Of a stretch of DNA of 24,846 nucleotides, positions 1 through 6,008 are shown one piece after another. Every line of letters starts with the position of its first letter. Positions within the stretch are counted from its first letter, which is position 1. Source of the DNA: an uncultured Blautia sp. (GTDB taxonomy: Bacteria > Bacillota > Clostridia > Lachnospirales > Lachnospiraceae); contig UQAX01000040.1 of NCBI GenBank assembly GCA_900539145.1, forward strand, positions 1 to 24,846, in the 5' to 3' direction. The notes beneath the pieces were generated by a model. It saw only the letters and a program-made list of their open reading frames with translations. It did not search any database and was not told the DNA's origin. A program made the translations under genes and the position numbers.

Positions 1-25
1 GATTATGAAAAGTAACTATTCCGTC

Positions 26-55
26 TTTACAAGCTTATCACGCATAGTATATAAT
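26..55 (+). promoter_or_regulatory. mecA promoter
   Basis: TTTACA (26-31) and TATAAT (50-55) are separated by 18 bases, matching the housekeeping sigma consensus at 11 of 12 positions. Transcription would start near 62, which makes an upstream in-frame ATG at 5 unusable and supports the mecA start at 107. Confidence 0.75.
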
Positions 56-106
56 GTAAAAGAGAAAATAGCATCTTTAGATAATAAACAGACAGGATGT
101 GATGTT

Positions 107-865
107 ATGAAAATAGAAAGAATTAATGAAAATCAAATACGCTGTACACTGACAAAAGAAGATTTAGAAGCAAGACAGCTTCGTTTAAGTGAGCTGGCGT
201 ATGGAAGTGATAAAGCAAAAGATCTTTTTCGAGATATGATGCAGCAGGCAAATTTGCAGTTTGGCTTTGAAGCAAACGATACCCCTCTGATGATTGAAGC
301 AATTCCCATTTCTTCAGAAAGTATTATCTTAATTATTTCCAAAGTAGATGATCCGGAAGAACTGGATACCCGCTTTTCTAAGTTTACCCCCTTTGGAGAA
401 CCTTCTTCTGAGCCTTCACCTGCTATTGAAACAGAGGGAGCGGATGATATTTTAGACCTCTTTGCAAAAATTTATAAGGCTACGGAAGAACAAAAAAAGA
501 AAAAGGAAAAAAGAGAGAAAAAAGAACCTGTTTCTCAAGAAGCGGAAACAAAGCCGCCTTCTGAACATATCAATTTAAGACGGGAATATGTTTTTCCTAA
601 TTTAGACACTGTGATTGAAGCAGCTCATGGCTTAAACAATTTCTTCCAAGGCTTCAGTTCCCTGTATAAAGATGAAAAGGCAGACACTTATTCCCTGCTT
701 CTTCATCAGGATCAGACTTCACCGGAGGATTTCAACCGTGTATGCAATATGCTCTCCGAATATGGAAGCGGCAAAAAGCTGTCACCTGCCAGAGAAGCAT
801 TTCTTGCAGAACATGAAGGATGTATTCTCCCTACCGAGGCTTTGCAAAAGCTGACACTCATCTAG
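107..865 (+). CDS. mecA: Adaptor protein MecA
   Basis: This encodes a 252-residue MecA-family adaptor. In Firmicutes such proteins bind substrates through the N-terminal domain and hand them to ClpC through the C-terminal domain for ClpCP degradation. The opening MKIERINENQIRCTLTKEDL is the characteristic MecA N-terminus. A Lys/Glu-rich charged linker (around residues 125-150) joins it to a C-terminal domain with the family's spacing of aromatic and acidic residues. The open frame extends upstream to an ATG at 5, but a strong promoter at 26-55 and an AGGATGTGAT ribosome site point to 107. The gene ends in a strong hairpin terminator and appears monocistronic. Family assignment is confident; substrates cannot be inferred. 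Confidence 0.9.
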   Translation: MKIERINENQIRCTLTKEDLEARQLRLSELAYGSDKAKDLFRDMMQQANLQFGFEANDTPLMIEAIPISSESIILIISKVDDPEELDTRFSKFTPFGEPSSEPSPAIETEGADDILDLFAKIYKATEEQKKKKEKREKKEPVSQEAETKPPSEHINLRREYVFPNLDTVIEAAHGLNNFFQGFSSLYKDEKADTYSLLLHQDQTSPEDFNRVCNMLSEYGSGKKLSPAREAFLAEHEGCILPTEALQKLTLI

Positions 866-871
866 GATGCT

Positions 872-946
872 AAAAAAGGAGTTGTCGCATTCGATACACA
901 TTCGGAATATATTTCTGAATGATGTTTCAAGCGGCAGCTCCTTTTT
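872..946 (+). terminator. mecA terminator, member of a hairpin repeat family
   Basis: Arms at 872-888 and 931-946 pair over about 16 positions, with G-U wobbles favouring the plus-strand RNA, and are followed by TTTTTC. A small inner hairpin TTCGGAA/TTCTGAA sits in the loop. The reverse complement would also end the oppositely oriented DUF1858 gene, whose stop lies at 948-950. Its sequence resembles the hairpins at 12251-12296 and 20590-20637. Confidence 0.8.
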
Positions 947-947
947 C

Positions 948-1148
948 TTATTTATTCTCTAAAAAATCGTTAATCTGTGCAACTAACATATTTCCGTCAA
1001 TTCCGTGAACCATAGCTGCTTCTGCAATGCTTTCTCCCTGTGCAGAAGGGCATCCGATGCAGTGCATACCTGCTCTCATGAGAATTGGAATAATGTTTTC
1101 ATCTAAACGGATTAACTCACCGATTGTCATATCTGGTGTTACCTTCAT
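948..1148 (-). CDS. DUF1858 domain protein
   Basis: This is a 66-residue protein opening MKVTPDMTIGELI and carrying the HCIGCP cysteine motif of the DUF1858 family, described as a redox-disulfide domain associated with hybrid cluster proteins. The CxxC pair (C30, C33) is intact. A longer in-frame ATG at 1211 lies inside the -35 box, whereas the ATG at 1148 has a textbook AAGGAGG six to eight bases upstream, so the short form is chosen. It is divergent from the ferredoxin gene at 1322, which suggests a shared redox theme, though this is inference. The precise molecular role of the family is not established. Confidence 0.85.
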   Translation of the reverse strand: MKVTPDMTIGELIRLDENIIPILMRAGMHCIGCPSAQGESIAEAAMVHGIDGNMLVAQINDFLENK

Positions 1149-1182
1149 GAGTATTTCCTCCTTATTCTGATTTATAGATTTT

Positions 1183-1211
1183 ATTATAATCTCTTTCCCT
1201 TTTATGTTCAA
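1183..1211 (-). promoter_or_regulatory. Promoter of DUF1858 gene
   Basis: On the minus strand TTGAAC (1206-1211) and TATAAT (1183-1188) are spaced by exactly 17 bases. The start point would fall near 1176, leaving a leader of about 28 bases before the AAGGAGG and ATG. Confidence 0.85.
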
Positions 1212-1321
1212 CTCTTTTTCTGCATTGTTTCTAAATTAAGACTTGTATTATAGAGGTAAATATATTAGAATACAGCTAAGAACTGAATTCTTAAGTTCAG
1301 AATATAAAGGAGGATATAATC

Positions 1322-1492
1322 ATGGCATACGTAATTACAGATGAATGTGTAAGCTGCGGAACATGCGCTGGCGAGTGTCCAGTTGAAGCTATTTCTGAAG
1401 GTGATGACAAATACGTTATCGACGCTGATACATGCGTTGACTGCGGAACATGCGCTGGTGTTTGTCCAACAGAAGCTATCGTTGAAGGCTAA
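1322..1492 (+). CDS. 2[4Fe-4S] ferredoxin
   Basis: This short gene encodes a 56-residue clostridial-type bacterial ferredoxin, a low-potential cytosolic electron carrier. Two CxxCxxxCP cluster motifs are complete: CVSCGTCAGECP and CVDCGTCAGVCP. The protein starts MAYVITDECVSCG and ends EAIVEG, the family's normal length. The start is fixed by AGGAGG about eight bases upstream. Unlike its neighbours the gene uses many GCT/GTT/TGC codons typical of a highly expressed gene. It is followed by a dense run of hairpins and stands alone. Electron partners are not apparent nearby. Confidence 0.95.
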   Translation: MAYVITDECVSCGTCAGECPVEAISEGDDKYVIDADTCVDCGTCAGVCPTEAIVEG

Positions 1493-1502
1493 TATTTTGA
1501 AA

Positions 1503-1552
1503 AGAATTCTGCTCAGCAGAATTCTCCGCCTGCGGCGGGTTGCTCCGGCAAC
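1503..1552. repeat. Three directly abutting perfect hairpins
   Basis: Three perfect inverted repeats follow each other with no spacer: AGAATTCTGC-TCA-GCAGAATTCT (1503-1525), CCGCC-TGC-GGCGG (1526-1538) and GTTGC-TCCG-GCAAC (1539-1552). They begin ten bases after the ferredoxin stop. The stacked arrangement could form a rigid structured 3' end for the ferredoxin message or be the end of a REP-like repeat. The structure is seen directly; the role is unknown. Confidence 0.8.
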
Positions 1553-1566
1553 ATAATACCTATTCG

Positions 1567-1595
1567 CCGCAGTGCGATCCTTGCGGAGCATTTTT
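1567..1595 (+). terminator. Candidate ferredoxin terminator
   Basis: CCGCA (1567-1571) pairs with TGCGG (1582-1586), followed after a few bases by TTTTT (1591-1595). The stem is short and the loop 10 bases, so this is a modest terminator candidate within the larger hairpin array. Confidence 0.45.
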
Positions 1596-1627
1596 AATTT
1601 CATAGGACGCAATTTCCTATGAAATTA
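1595..1627. repeat. 13-bp perfect inverted repeat
   Basis: TAATTTCATAGGA (1595-1607) and its exact complement (1615-1627) flank a 7-base loop. AT-rich, no T-run, so not a typical terminator. It may mark the end of the hairpin-rich repeat unit that begins at 1503. Confidence 0.7.
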
Positions 1628-1631
1628 GAAA

Positions 1632-1669
1632 AGGGGCAGAACTTTCAAAGTCCTGCCTCTTTCTTTTTC
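1632..1669. terminator. Hairpin terminator with flanking T-run
   Basis: AGGGGCAG (1633-1640) pairs with CTGCCTCT (1653-1660), with extra ACTTT/AAAGT pairing inside, and is followed by TTCTTTTTCC. AAAA before the stem would give a short U-run on the minus strand, so it could also stop minus-strand transcripts. Confidence 0.65.
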
Positions 1670-1680
1670 CAGTACAGCAA

Positions 1681-1819
1681 AAACTAAATTTCTGCTATAT
1701 TGACGTAGAATAATTGTTCCATATGCAAGGCGGAGAAATGAGGCGTAGTGGTGCTACGCTGATTGACGACAACGATGCAAATGAACAATTAGACAAGTCA
1801 TATGGCAGTTATTTAGTTT
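1681..1819. repeat. 139-bp palindromic MITE-like element
   Basis: The outer arms, beginning AAACTAAAT and ending ATTTAGTTT, match imperfectly over about 37 bases (1681-1719 against 1783-1819), including CTGC-ATAT-GAC and a perfect AATTGTTC/GAACAATT. At the exact centre is a perfect hairpin GCGTAG-N5-CTACGC (1743-1759). No credible gene lies inside. The overall symmetry and size resemble a non-autonomous mobile element or large REP-type repeat. It ends 16 bases before the stop of the minus-strand MerR gene. Confidence 0.75.
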
Positions 1820-1834
1820 TCGTTGTACTAGTAT

Positions 1835-2272
1835 TCATTTTCTCGAAAATATCCCTTTCTTTTTGGAATTTTTCTTTTCAAAAGCAGCCGCCACCTCACG
1901 CCTTGACTGCTGATAATTGCGAATTCTTTCATCCAGCTTCTTATATCGGTCTTCTCCTGTTTTTTTCTCCTTTAATTGCGCCTGTACAAGCTTGCTGACA
2001 ATCTCCATAAATTCCGGGGAAATCTTACTCTCTTTTTCCTGCCTTTGGTAAAAAATATCAGCCAGTTTGCCGATTTCTTTTAATGAATATCCTTTTTTCT
2101 TTAGTTCCTTAATACTCAAAAAAACCTGAATATCCCATCGGGTGTAGTATCTGTGTCCCAACTCGTTTCTCTTAATGGGAAGCTTCATTTCTTCCTCCCA
2201 GTACCGCAGTACATGAGATTGAAGCTCTAAAATTCCCACGGCTTCCGAAACAGAGTAAATGGTCTCCTGCAT
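1835..2272 (-). CDS. MerR-family transcriptional regulator
   Basis: This encodes 145 residues. The N-terminal half is a MerR-type winged helix: YSVSEAVGILELQSHVLRYW, then RNELGHRYYTRWDIQVFL, followed by the KKGYSLKEIGKL segment seen in this family. The C-terminal half is Lys/Glu/Arg-rich and likely a dimerising coiled coil with a basic tail, without the cysteines of metal-sensing MerR proteins or an obvious drug-binding domain. Its ligand is therefore unknown; a chromosome-anchoring RacA-like role is another possibility. It is divergent from the thiC riboswitch region but need not regulate it. A purine-rich AAAGGGGTTAAGG precedes the ATG. Confidence 0.8.
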   Translation of the reverse strand: MQETIYSVSEAVGILELQSHVLRYWEEEMKLPIKRNELGHRYYTRWDIQVFLSIKELKKKGYSLKEIGKLADIFYQRQEKESKISPEFMEIVSKLVQAQLKEKKTGEDRYKKLDERIRNYQQSRREVAAAFEKKNSKKKGIFSRK

Positions 2273-2303
2273 ACCTTAACCCCTTTCTCACGTTCTCCTA
2301 ATT

Positions 2304-2331
2304 ATTATAACAAACACACTTTAAATTGCAA
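2304..2331 (-). promoter_or_regulatory. merR-type gene promoter
   Basis: On the minus strand TTGCAA (2326-2331) and TATAAT (2304-2309) are spaced by 16 bases, placing the start near 2297 and giving a leader of about 25 bases. Confidence 0.65.
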
Positions 2332-2353
2332 GAAAATACGTTCGACAAAAACA

Positions 2354-2382
2354 TTGACAAGTCCCCATAGCAGTGCTACACT
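2354..2382 (+). promoter_or_regulatory. thiC promoter
   Basis: TTGACA (2354-2359) and TACACT (2377-2382) are separated by 17 bases. The predicted start near 2389 is just before the TPP riboswitch. Confidence 0.85.
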
Positions 2383-2389
2383 GAGAAAA

Positions 2390-2475
2390 AACAACCAGGG
2401 AGCCTTAGGGCTGAGAGGAAGTCTGACTTCGACCTGTATTACCTGATTTGGATTATGCCAACGTAGGGAGTTTAT
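2390..2475 (+). promoter_or_regulatory. TPP riboswitch (THI element)
   Basis: The conserved core segments appear in order: GGGAGCC, GGCTGAGAGGA, ACCTGATTTGGATTATGCCA and CGTAGGGAG. This is the thiamine pyrophosphate-binding aptamer, here directly 5' of thiC. A hairpin with a following T-run at 2488-2526 gives the expected transcription-attenuation platform, so thiC should be switched off when thiamine pyrophosphate is abundant. Confidence 0.95.
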
Positions 2476-2487
2476 ACCAGCATTTAC

Positions 2488-2526
2488 AGTGTCCGTATAC
2501 CCTTTTTTGGTACGGGCACTTTTCTA
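2488..2526 (+). terminator. Riboswitch-controlled terminator
   Basis: AGTGTCCGTA-(TA)-CCC pairs with GGTACGGGCACTT across a TTTTTT loop, with one two-base bulge, and is followed by TTTCTATTT. It lies between the TPP aptamer and thiC and is the likely expression platform. Confidence 0.8.
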
Positions 2527-2567
2527 TTTCGGGGAGTTTTTTAATAACATAAGATTGGAGAATGAAT

Positions 2568-3875
2568 ATGACGTACACAACGCAAATGAACGCGGCACGG
2601 CAGGGTATCATCACCAAAGAAATGAAATCCGTGGCTGCAAAAGAACAAATGGATGTGCAAAAGCTTCGTCAGCTTGTGGCAGAAGGAAAAGTGGCTATTC
2701 CCGCCAATAAGCTGCATACCTGTCTGGAAGCAAACGGAATTGGCTCTATGCTGAAGACAAAAATCAATGTTAATCTGGGAACTTCCAGAGACTGGAAAGA
2801 CCTTGATATGGAACTTAAGAAAGTAAACGACGCAGTAAAAATGGGCGCTGAGTCTATTATGGATTTAAGCTCCTTTGGAGATACTCAGAAATTCCGCCGT
2901 AAATTAACCTCAGAATGTCCGGCAATTATCGGTACTGTACCGATTTATGACGCTGTTGTATACTACCACAAGCCATTAAAAGAAATCACTTCCGAAGAAT
3001 GGATTAAGATTGTGGAAATGCACGCAAAAGACGGCGTGGATTTTATGACTATCCATGTAGGTATCAATAAAAATACTGCCAAACGCTTTAAGGAAAACAA
3101 ACGCCTTACTAATATTGTGTCCAGAGGCGGCTCTATTATCTTTGCGTGGATGGAAATGACAGGACAGGAAAATCCTTTTTATGAGCATTATGACCGTATT
3201 CTGGATATCTGCCAAAAATATGATGTTACGATGAGTCTTGGAGATGCCTGCCGCCCCGGCTGTCTCGCAGATGCGGGAGATATTTCTCAGATTGAGGAAT
3301 TAGTTACTTTAGGGGAACTGACAAAACGTGCATGGAAAAAAGATGTTCAGGTTATCATTGAAGGACCGGGACACATGCCCTTAAATCAGATTGAAGCAAA
3401 TATGAAAATCCAGCAGACTGTATGTCAGGGTGCGCCTTTCTATGTACTCGGACCTCTTGTAACCGACATTGCTCCCGGCTACGACCATATTACTGCTGCT
3501 ATCGGCGGTGCCATTGCCGCAACCTACGGCGCATCTTTCCTGTGCTATGTAACACCTGCGGAGCATCTGCGCCTTCCTGATGTCAACGATGTAAAAGAAG
3601 GGATTATTGCATCTAAAATCGCCGCTCATGCCGCTGATATTGCCAAAGGCATTAAAGGTGCTGCTGATTGGGATTATGAAATGAGTACCGCCAGAAAAAA
3701 TCTGGACTGGGAAGAAATGTTCCGCCTTTGCATTGATCCTGAAAAAGCAAGACGCTATCGCTCAGAAGCAAAACCGGAAAAGGAAGATACTTGCAGTATG
3801 TGCGGAAATTTCTGCGCTGTAAAAAATATGAACCGGATTTTAGATGGGGAAATTGTAAATATTTATGATGAGTAA
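2568..3875 (+). CDS. thiC: Phosphomethylpyrimidine synthase ThiC
   Basis: ThiC is the radical SAM enzyme that turns 5-aminoimidazole ribotide into HMP phosphate, the pyrimidine half of thiamine. The 435-residue product matches the short bacterial form and carries the family signatures NVNLGTSRD, SIMDLSSFGD, IEGPGHMPLNQIE and LGPLVTDIAPGYDHI. The C-terminal cluster motif is CSMCGNFC (cysteines 409, 412, 416), giving CX2CX3C. Two ATGs lie close together (2562 and 2568); TTGGAG at 2555-2560 is seven bases before the second and only one before the first, so 2568 is chosen. It stands alone behind a TPP riboswitch with no other thi genes in view. Confidence 0.95.
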   Translation: MTYTTQMNAARQGIITKEMKSVAAKEQMDVQKLRQLVAEGKVAIPANKLHTCLEANGIGSMLKTKINVNLGTSRDWKDLDMELKKVNDAVKMGAESIMDLSSFGDTQKFRRKLTSECPAIIGTVPIYDAVVYYHKPLKEITSEEWIKIVEMHAKDGVDFMTIHVGINKNTAKRFKENKRLTNIVSRGGSIIFAWMEMTGQENPFYEHYDRILDICQKYDVTMSLGDACRPGCLADAGDISQIEELVTLGELTKRAWKKDVQVIIEGPGHMPLNQIEANMKIQQTVCQGAPFYVLGPLVTDIAPGYDHITAAIGGAIAATYGASFLCYVTPAEHLRLPDVNDVKEGIIASKIAAHAADIAKGIKGAADWDYEMSTARKNLDWEEMFRLCIDPEKARRYRSEAKPEKEDTCSMCGNFCAVKNMNRILDGEIVNIYDE

Positions 3876-3884
3876 TTCTTTCTC

Positions 3885-3913
3885 TTGATTATACTGATTA
3901 ACTATGCTATATT
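3885..3913 (+). promoter_or_regulatory. Promoter of small toxin-like gene
   Basis: TTGATT (3885-3890) and TATATT (3908-3913) are 17 bases apart with an extended -10 TGC just before. The start is expected near 3920, so the RNA would begin close to AAGGAACAATCG and carry a leader of about 64 bases. Confidence 0.8.
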
Positions 3914-3983
3914 CATGCCAAGGAACAATCGTGTTACAGGATGGCGTTGACCTCATTCTACATAGAATGGGGGGGTGGTGCTC

Positions 3984-4073
3984 ATGAAAAACGACTTCAG
4001 TTTTAACGACTTGATGCAGTTTGGATTATTTTTGATTGCACTACTGACATTCATTTACTTAATTAGTCATTAG
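3984..4073 (+). CDS. Putative type I toxin, 29-residue membrane peptide
   Basis: A 29-codon frame begins MKNDFSFNDLMQFG and continues as one hydrophobic segment to the end (residues 13-27, rich in Leu, Ile and Phe), closing with ISH. This is the size and shape of the holin-like type I toxin peptides (Fst/TxpA/Hol-Tox style) that insert in the membrane. A G-rich GGGGGTGG lies just upstream of the ATG, and its GGGTGGT (3973-3979) is complementary to ACCACCC in the 3' terminator stem (4089-4095), so the ribosome site could be masked. A convergent RNA with its own promoter covers the 3' end. Toxicity is inferred; precise family is not certain. Confidence 0.7.
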   Translation: MKNDFSFNDLMQFGLFLIALLTFIYLISH

Positions 4074-4080
4074 TACCGCA

Positions 4081-4130
4081 TAGAAAAAACCACCCTTAAA
4101 CTTTGACAGGTGACAGGGTGGTCTTTTCTA
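4081..4130. terminator. Bidirectional terminator shared by toxin mRNA and antisense RNA
   Basis: TAGAAAA and CCACCCT at 4081-4096 pair with AGGGTGG and TTTTCTA at 4115-4130. The plus strand ends in CTTTTCTA and the minus strand in TTTTTTCTA, so both directions can terminate here. It probably also ends the minus-strand dnaB transcript. Confidence 0.8.
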
Positions 4131-4175
4131 CTTATTCACAGGTCAAACCACTCGTGGGCGATTTGTTCCTTTTGT
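4081..4175 (-). ncRNA. Candidate antisense antitoxin RNA
   Basis: A roughly 90-base RNA is predicted from a minus-strand promoter at 4182-4210 to the shared terminator. It has no ribosome site or reading frame of note. It would be fully complementary to the last ~50 bases of the toxin message, and its ACCACCC stem strand is complementary to the toxin ribosome site. Both RNAs would start with near-identical AAGGAACAA(A)TCG. This mirrors Fst/RNAII and TxpA/RatA systems; the RNA itself is a prediction. Confidence 0.6.
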
Positions 4176-4181
4176 ATTTGT

Positions 4182-4210
4182 ATCATAACACATTTTAAAA
4201 TGATATTCAA
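4182..4210 (-). promoter_or_regulatory. Antisense RNA promoter
   Basis: On the minus strand TTGAAT (4205-4210) and TATGAT (4182-4187) are 17 bases apart, immediately after the dnaB stop codon. The start would be near 4174. Confidence 0.75.
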
Positions 4211-4213
4211 TTT

Positions 4214-5542
4214 TTATTTCTTCATATTCACAAACTTTGTATAATTTGGCAGCCATACCAGATTTACTGTTCCGATAGGACCGTTCCTCTGTTTGGCAAT
4301 AATAATCTCTGCTATGTTTTTATTTTCAGAGTCTTTATTATAATAATCATCACGATAGATAAACATAACCACGTCGGCATCCTGTTCAATAGCTCCTGAC
4401 TCTCGAAGGTCGGAAAGCATCGGTCTGTGGTCAGGACGCTGCTCTACGGCACGGCTCAACTGAGAAAGCGCCACAACCGGCACATTCAATTCTCTGGCAA
4501 GCGCCTTTAAGGAACGGGAAATCTCTGAAATTTCCTGCTGTCTGGACTCGCTTCTTCCGCTCCCTGTCATAAGCTGCAGGTAATCGATAAAAATAACTCC
4601 CAGATTATGCTCCATCTTATACTTTCTGCATTTGGAACGCAATTCGGAAATGGAAATACCCGGCTTATCGTCAATAATTAAATTGGATTTTCCAATAATA
4701 TTTGCGCCCTCAATAAGCTTCGCCCATTCTTCATCCTCCAGATTACCTGTTCGGATATTCTGTGAGTCTACCTTTGACTCCAATGCCAGAAGACGGTTTA
4801 CCAACTGCTCCTTTGACATCTCCAAACTGAAAATAGCTGCTGTTACATCATTGTGAAATGCCATGTACTGGGCAATATTCAAAACAAAAGCTGTCTTTCC
4901 CATAGAAGGACGAGCTGCCACTAAAATCAAATCAGAAGGCTGAAAACCGGACATTTTATAATCCAAGTCAATAAAGCCTGTGGGAATACCGGTTACGCTG
5001 CCCTGACTTCTGGAAGCTTTTTCAATTTTCTCAATGGCATTTAATACAACCTGACGAATAGGAACAAATTCCTCACTGCCTCTGTTCTGTACCAAATCAA
5101 AAATTTTCTTTTCCGTAACCTCTAAAATATCCTGCGTCTTTTCTTTTCCCAGATAGCAGGCATTGGTAATTTCCTCTGTGGTCTTTATCAGCTTCCTCAG
5201 CATAGATTTCTCTGCCACAATTTCCGCATAATACTTTACATTTGCAGAAGTCGGCACAGCTGACAGCAAATCCCTTACAAACTCCATACTGGAAATCTCA
5301 GGCGGCAAGTCTTTCTCTTTTAACCGCTCCTGCAATGTAATCAAATCCACTGCCTTTCCTTCATCATGAAGCTCAATCATTGCCTCAAAGACTATCCCGT
5401 ACTGCTGCTGGTAAAAATCTGCTCCTGTAATAATCTCAGAAGCCTCCACAATGGCATCTCTGCTCATAATCATAGAGCCAATAACCGATTGCTCCGCTTC
5501 TGGACTGTGAGGCAAAATTCGTTTTATCAGTGCTTCTTCCAT
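4214..5542 (-). CDS. dnaB: Replicative DNA helicase DnaB
   Basis: This 442-residue protein is the hexameric 5'-3' helicase that unwinds DNA at the replication fork. The N-terminal domain opens with PHSPEAEQSVIGSM, the usual DnaB signature. The RecA-like C-terminal domain carries Walker A ARPSMGKTA (210-218), the EMSKEQL motif, Walker B VIFIDYLQLM (around 316-325), the LSQLSRAVEQR segment and the DLRESGAIEQDADVV motif. Length is normal and no intein is present. It is the third gene of gdpP-rplI-dnaB, a widely conserved Firmicute order, starting 19 bases after rplI. Its ribosome site AAGGGAG is about 11 bases from the ATG, a little far. It has no terminator of its own before the antisense RNA promoter. 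Confidence 0.97.
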   Translation of the reverse strand: MEEALIKRILPHSPEAEQSVIGSMIMSRDAIVEASEIITGADFYQQQYGIVFEAMIELHDEGKAVDLITLQERLKEKDLPPEISSMEFVRDLLSAVPTSANVKYYAEIVAEKSMLRKLIKTTEEITNACYLGKEKTQDILEVTEKKIFDLVQNRGSEEFVPIRQVVLNAIEKIEKASRSQGSVTGIPTGFIDLDYKMSGFQPSDLILVAARPSMGKTAFVLNIAQYMAFHNDVTAAIFSLEMSKEQLVNRLLALESKVDSQNIRTGNLEDEEWAKLIEGANIIGKSNLIIDDKPGISISELRSKCRKYKMEHNLGVIFIDYLQLMTGSGRSESRQQEISEISRSLKALARELNVPVVALSQLSRAVEQRPDHRPMLSDLRESGAIEQDADVVMFIYRDDYYNKDSENKNIAEIIIAKQRNGPIGTVNLVWLPNYTKFVNMKK

Positions 5543-5561
5543 GTTGGTGAAGACTCCCTTC

Positions 5562-6008
5562 CTATGCTTCCTTTACCACAACCTTAAGCTGTGCAGTAAC
5601 CTGTGTATGAAGCTTTACAGGAACCATGGTTGTTCCTAATTCACGAATTGGATTAGAAAGCTGCATTTTCTTCTTGTCAATATCATATCCTAACTGCTTT
5701 TTCACTGCTTCGGAAATTTCTTTCGTGGACACAGAACCAAAGGTTCTTCCGTTTTCTCCCACTTTAATTGCCAAGGTTACCTGCTTTGTCTCTAATTCTT
5801 CTTTAAATTCTTTTGCAGCCTGAAGATTTTCTTTTGCCACTTTTTCTTCATGCGCTTTCTGAAGTTTTAAATCGTTAATGTTTTTTGCTGTTGCTTCCAC
5901 ACCTAATTTCTTAGGGAAAAGCATATTTCTTGCATATCCGTCGCTTACGTTTACAATTTCACCTTTTTTTCCAAGAGATTTTACATCTTCAATTAAAATT
6001 ACTTTCAT
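5562..6008 (-). CDS. rplI: Ribosomal protein bL9
   Basis: This encodes the 148-residue large-subunit protein bL9. The N-terminal 23S-binding lobe is clear (MKVILIEDVKSLGKKGEIV, then GYARNMLFPK), followed by the long connecting helix rich in Lys/Glu and the C-terminal lobe with GENGRTFGSVSTKEI and KLHTQVTAQLKVVV. Its ATG overlaps the gdpP stop codon (ATGA), implying translational coupling. It is the middle gene of the gdpP-rplI-dnaB operon. Assignment is certain by sequence signature. Confidence 0.98.
   Translation of the reverse strand: MKVILIEDVKSLGKKGEIVNVSDGYARNMLFPKKLGVEATAKNINDLKLQKAHEEKVAKENLQAAKEFKEELETKQVTLAIKVGENGRTFGSVSTKEISEAVKKQLGYDIDKKKMQLSNPIRELGTTMVPVKLHTQVTAQLKVVVKEA

Noticed and set aside
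1265..1612. 115-residue frame on the minus strand over the ferredoxin gene
   Set aside because: It is the exact antisense of the ferredoxin gene and of the hairpin array; no ribosome site, and the plus strand encodes two perfect cluster motifs.
1714..1998. 94-residue frame on the plus strand
   Set aside because: It spans the palindromic element and the antisense of the MerR gene, with no family resemblance or ribosome site.
2489..2710. 73-residue frame starting in the riboswitch terminator
   Set aside because: It runs through the terminator hairpin and overlaps thiC in another frame; composition is not protein-like.
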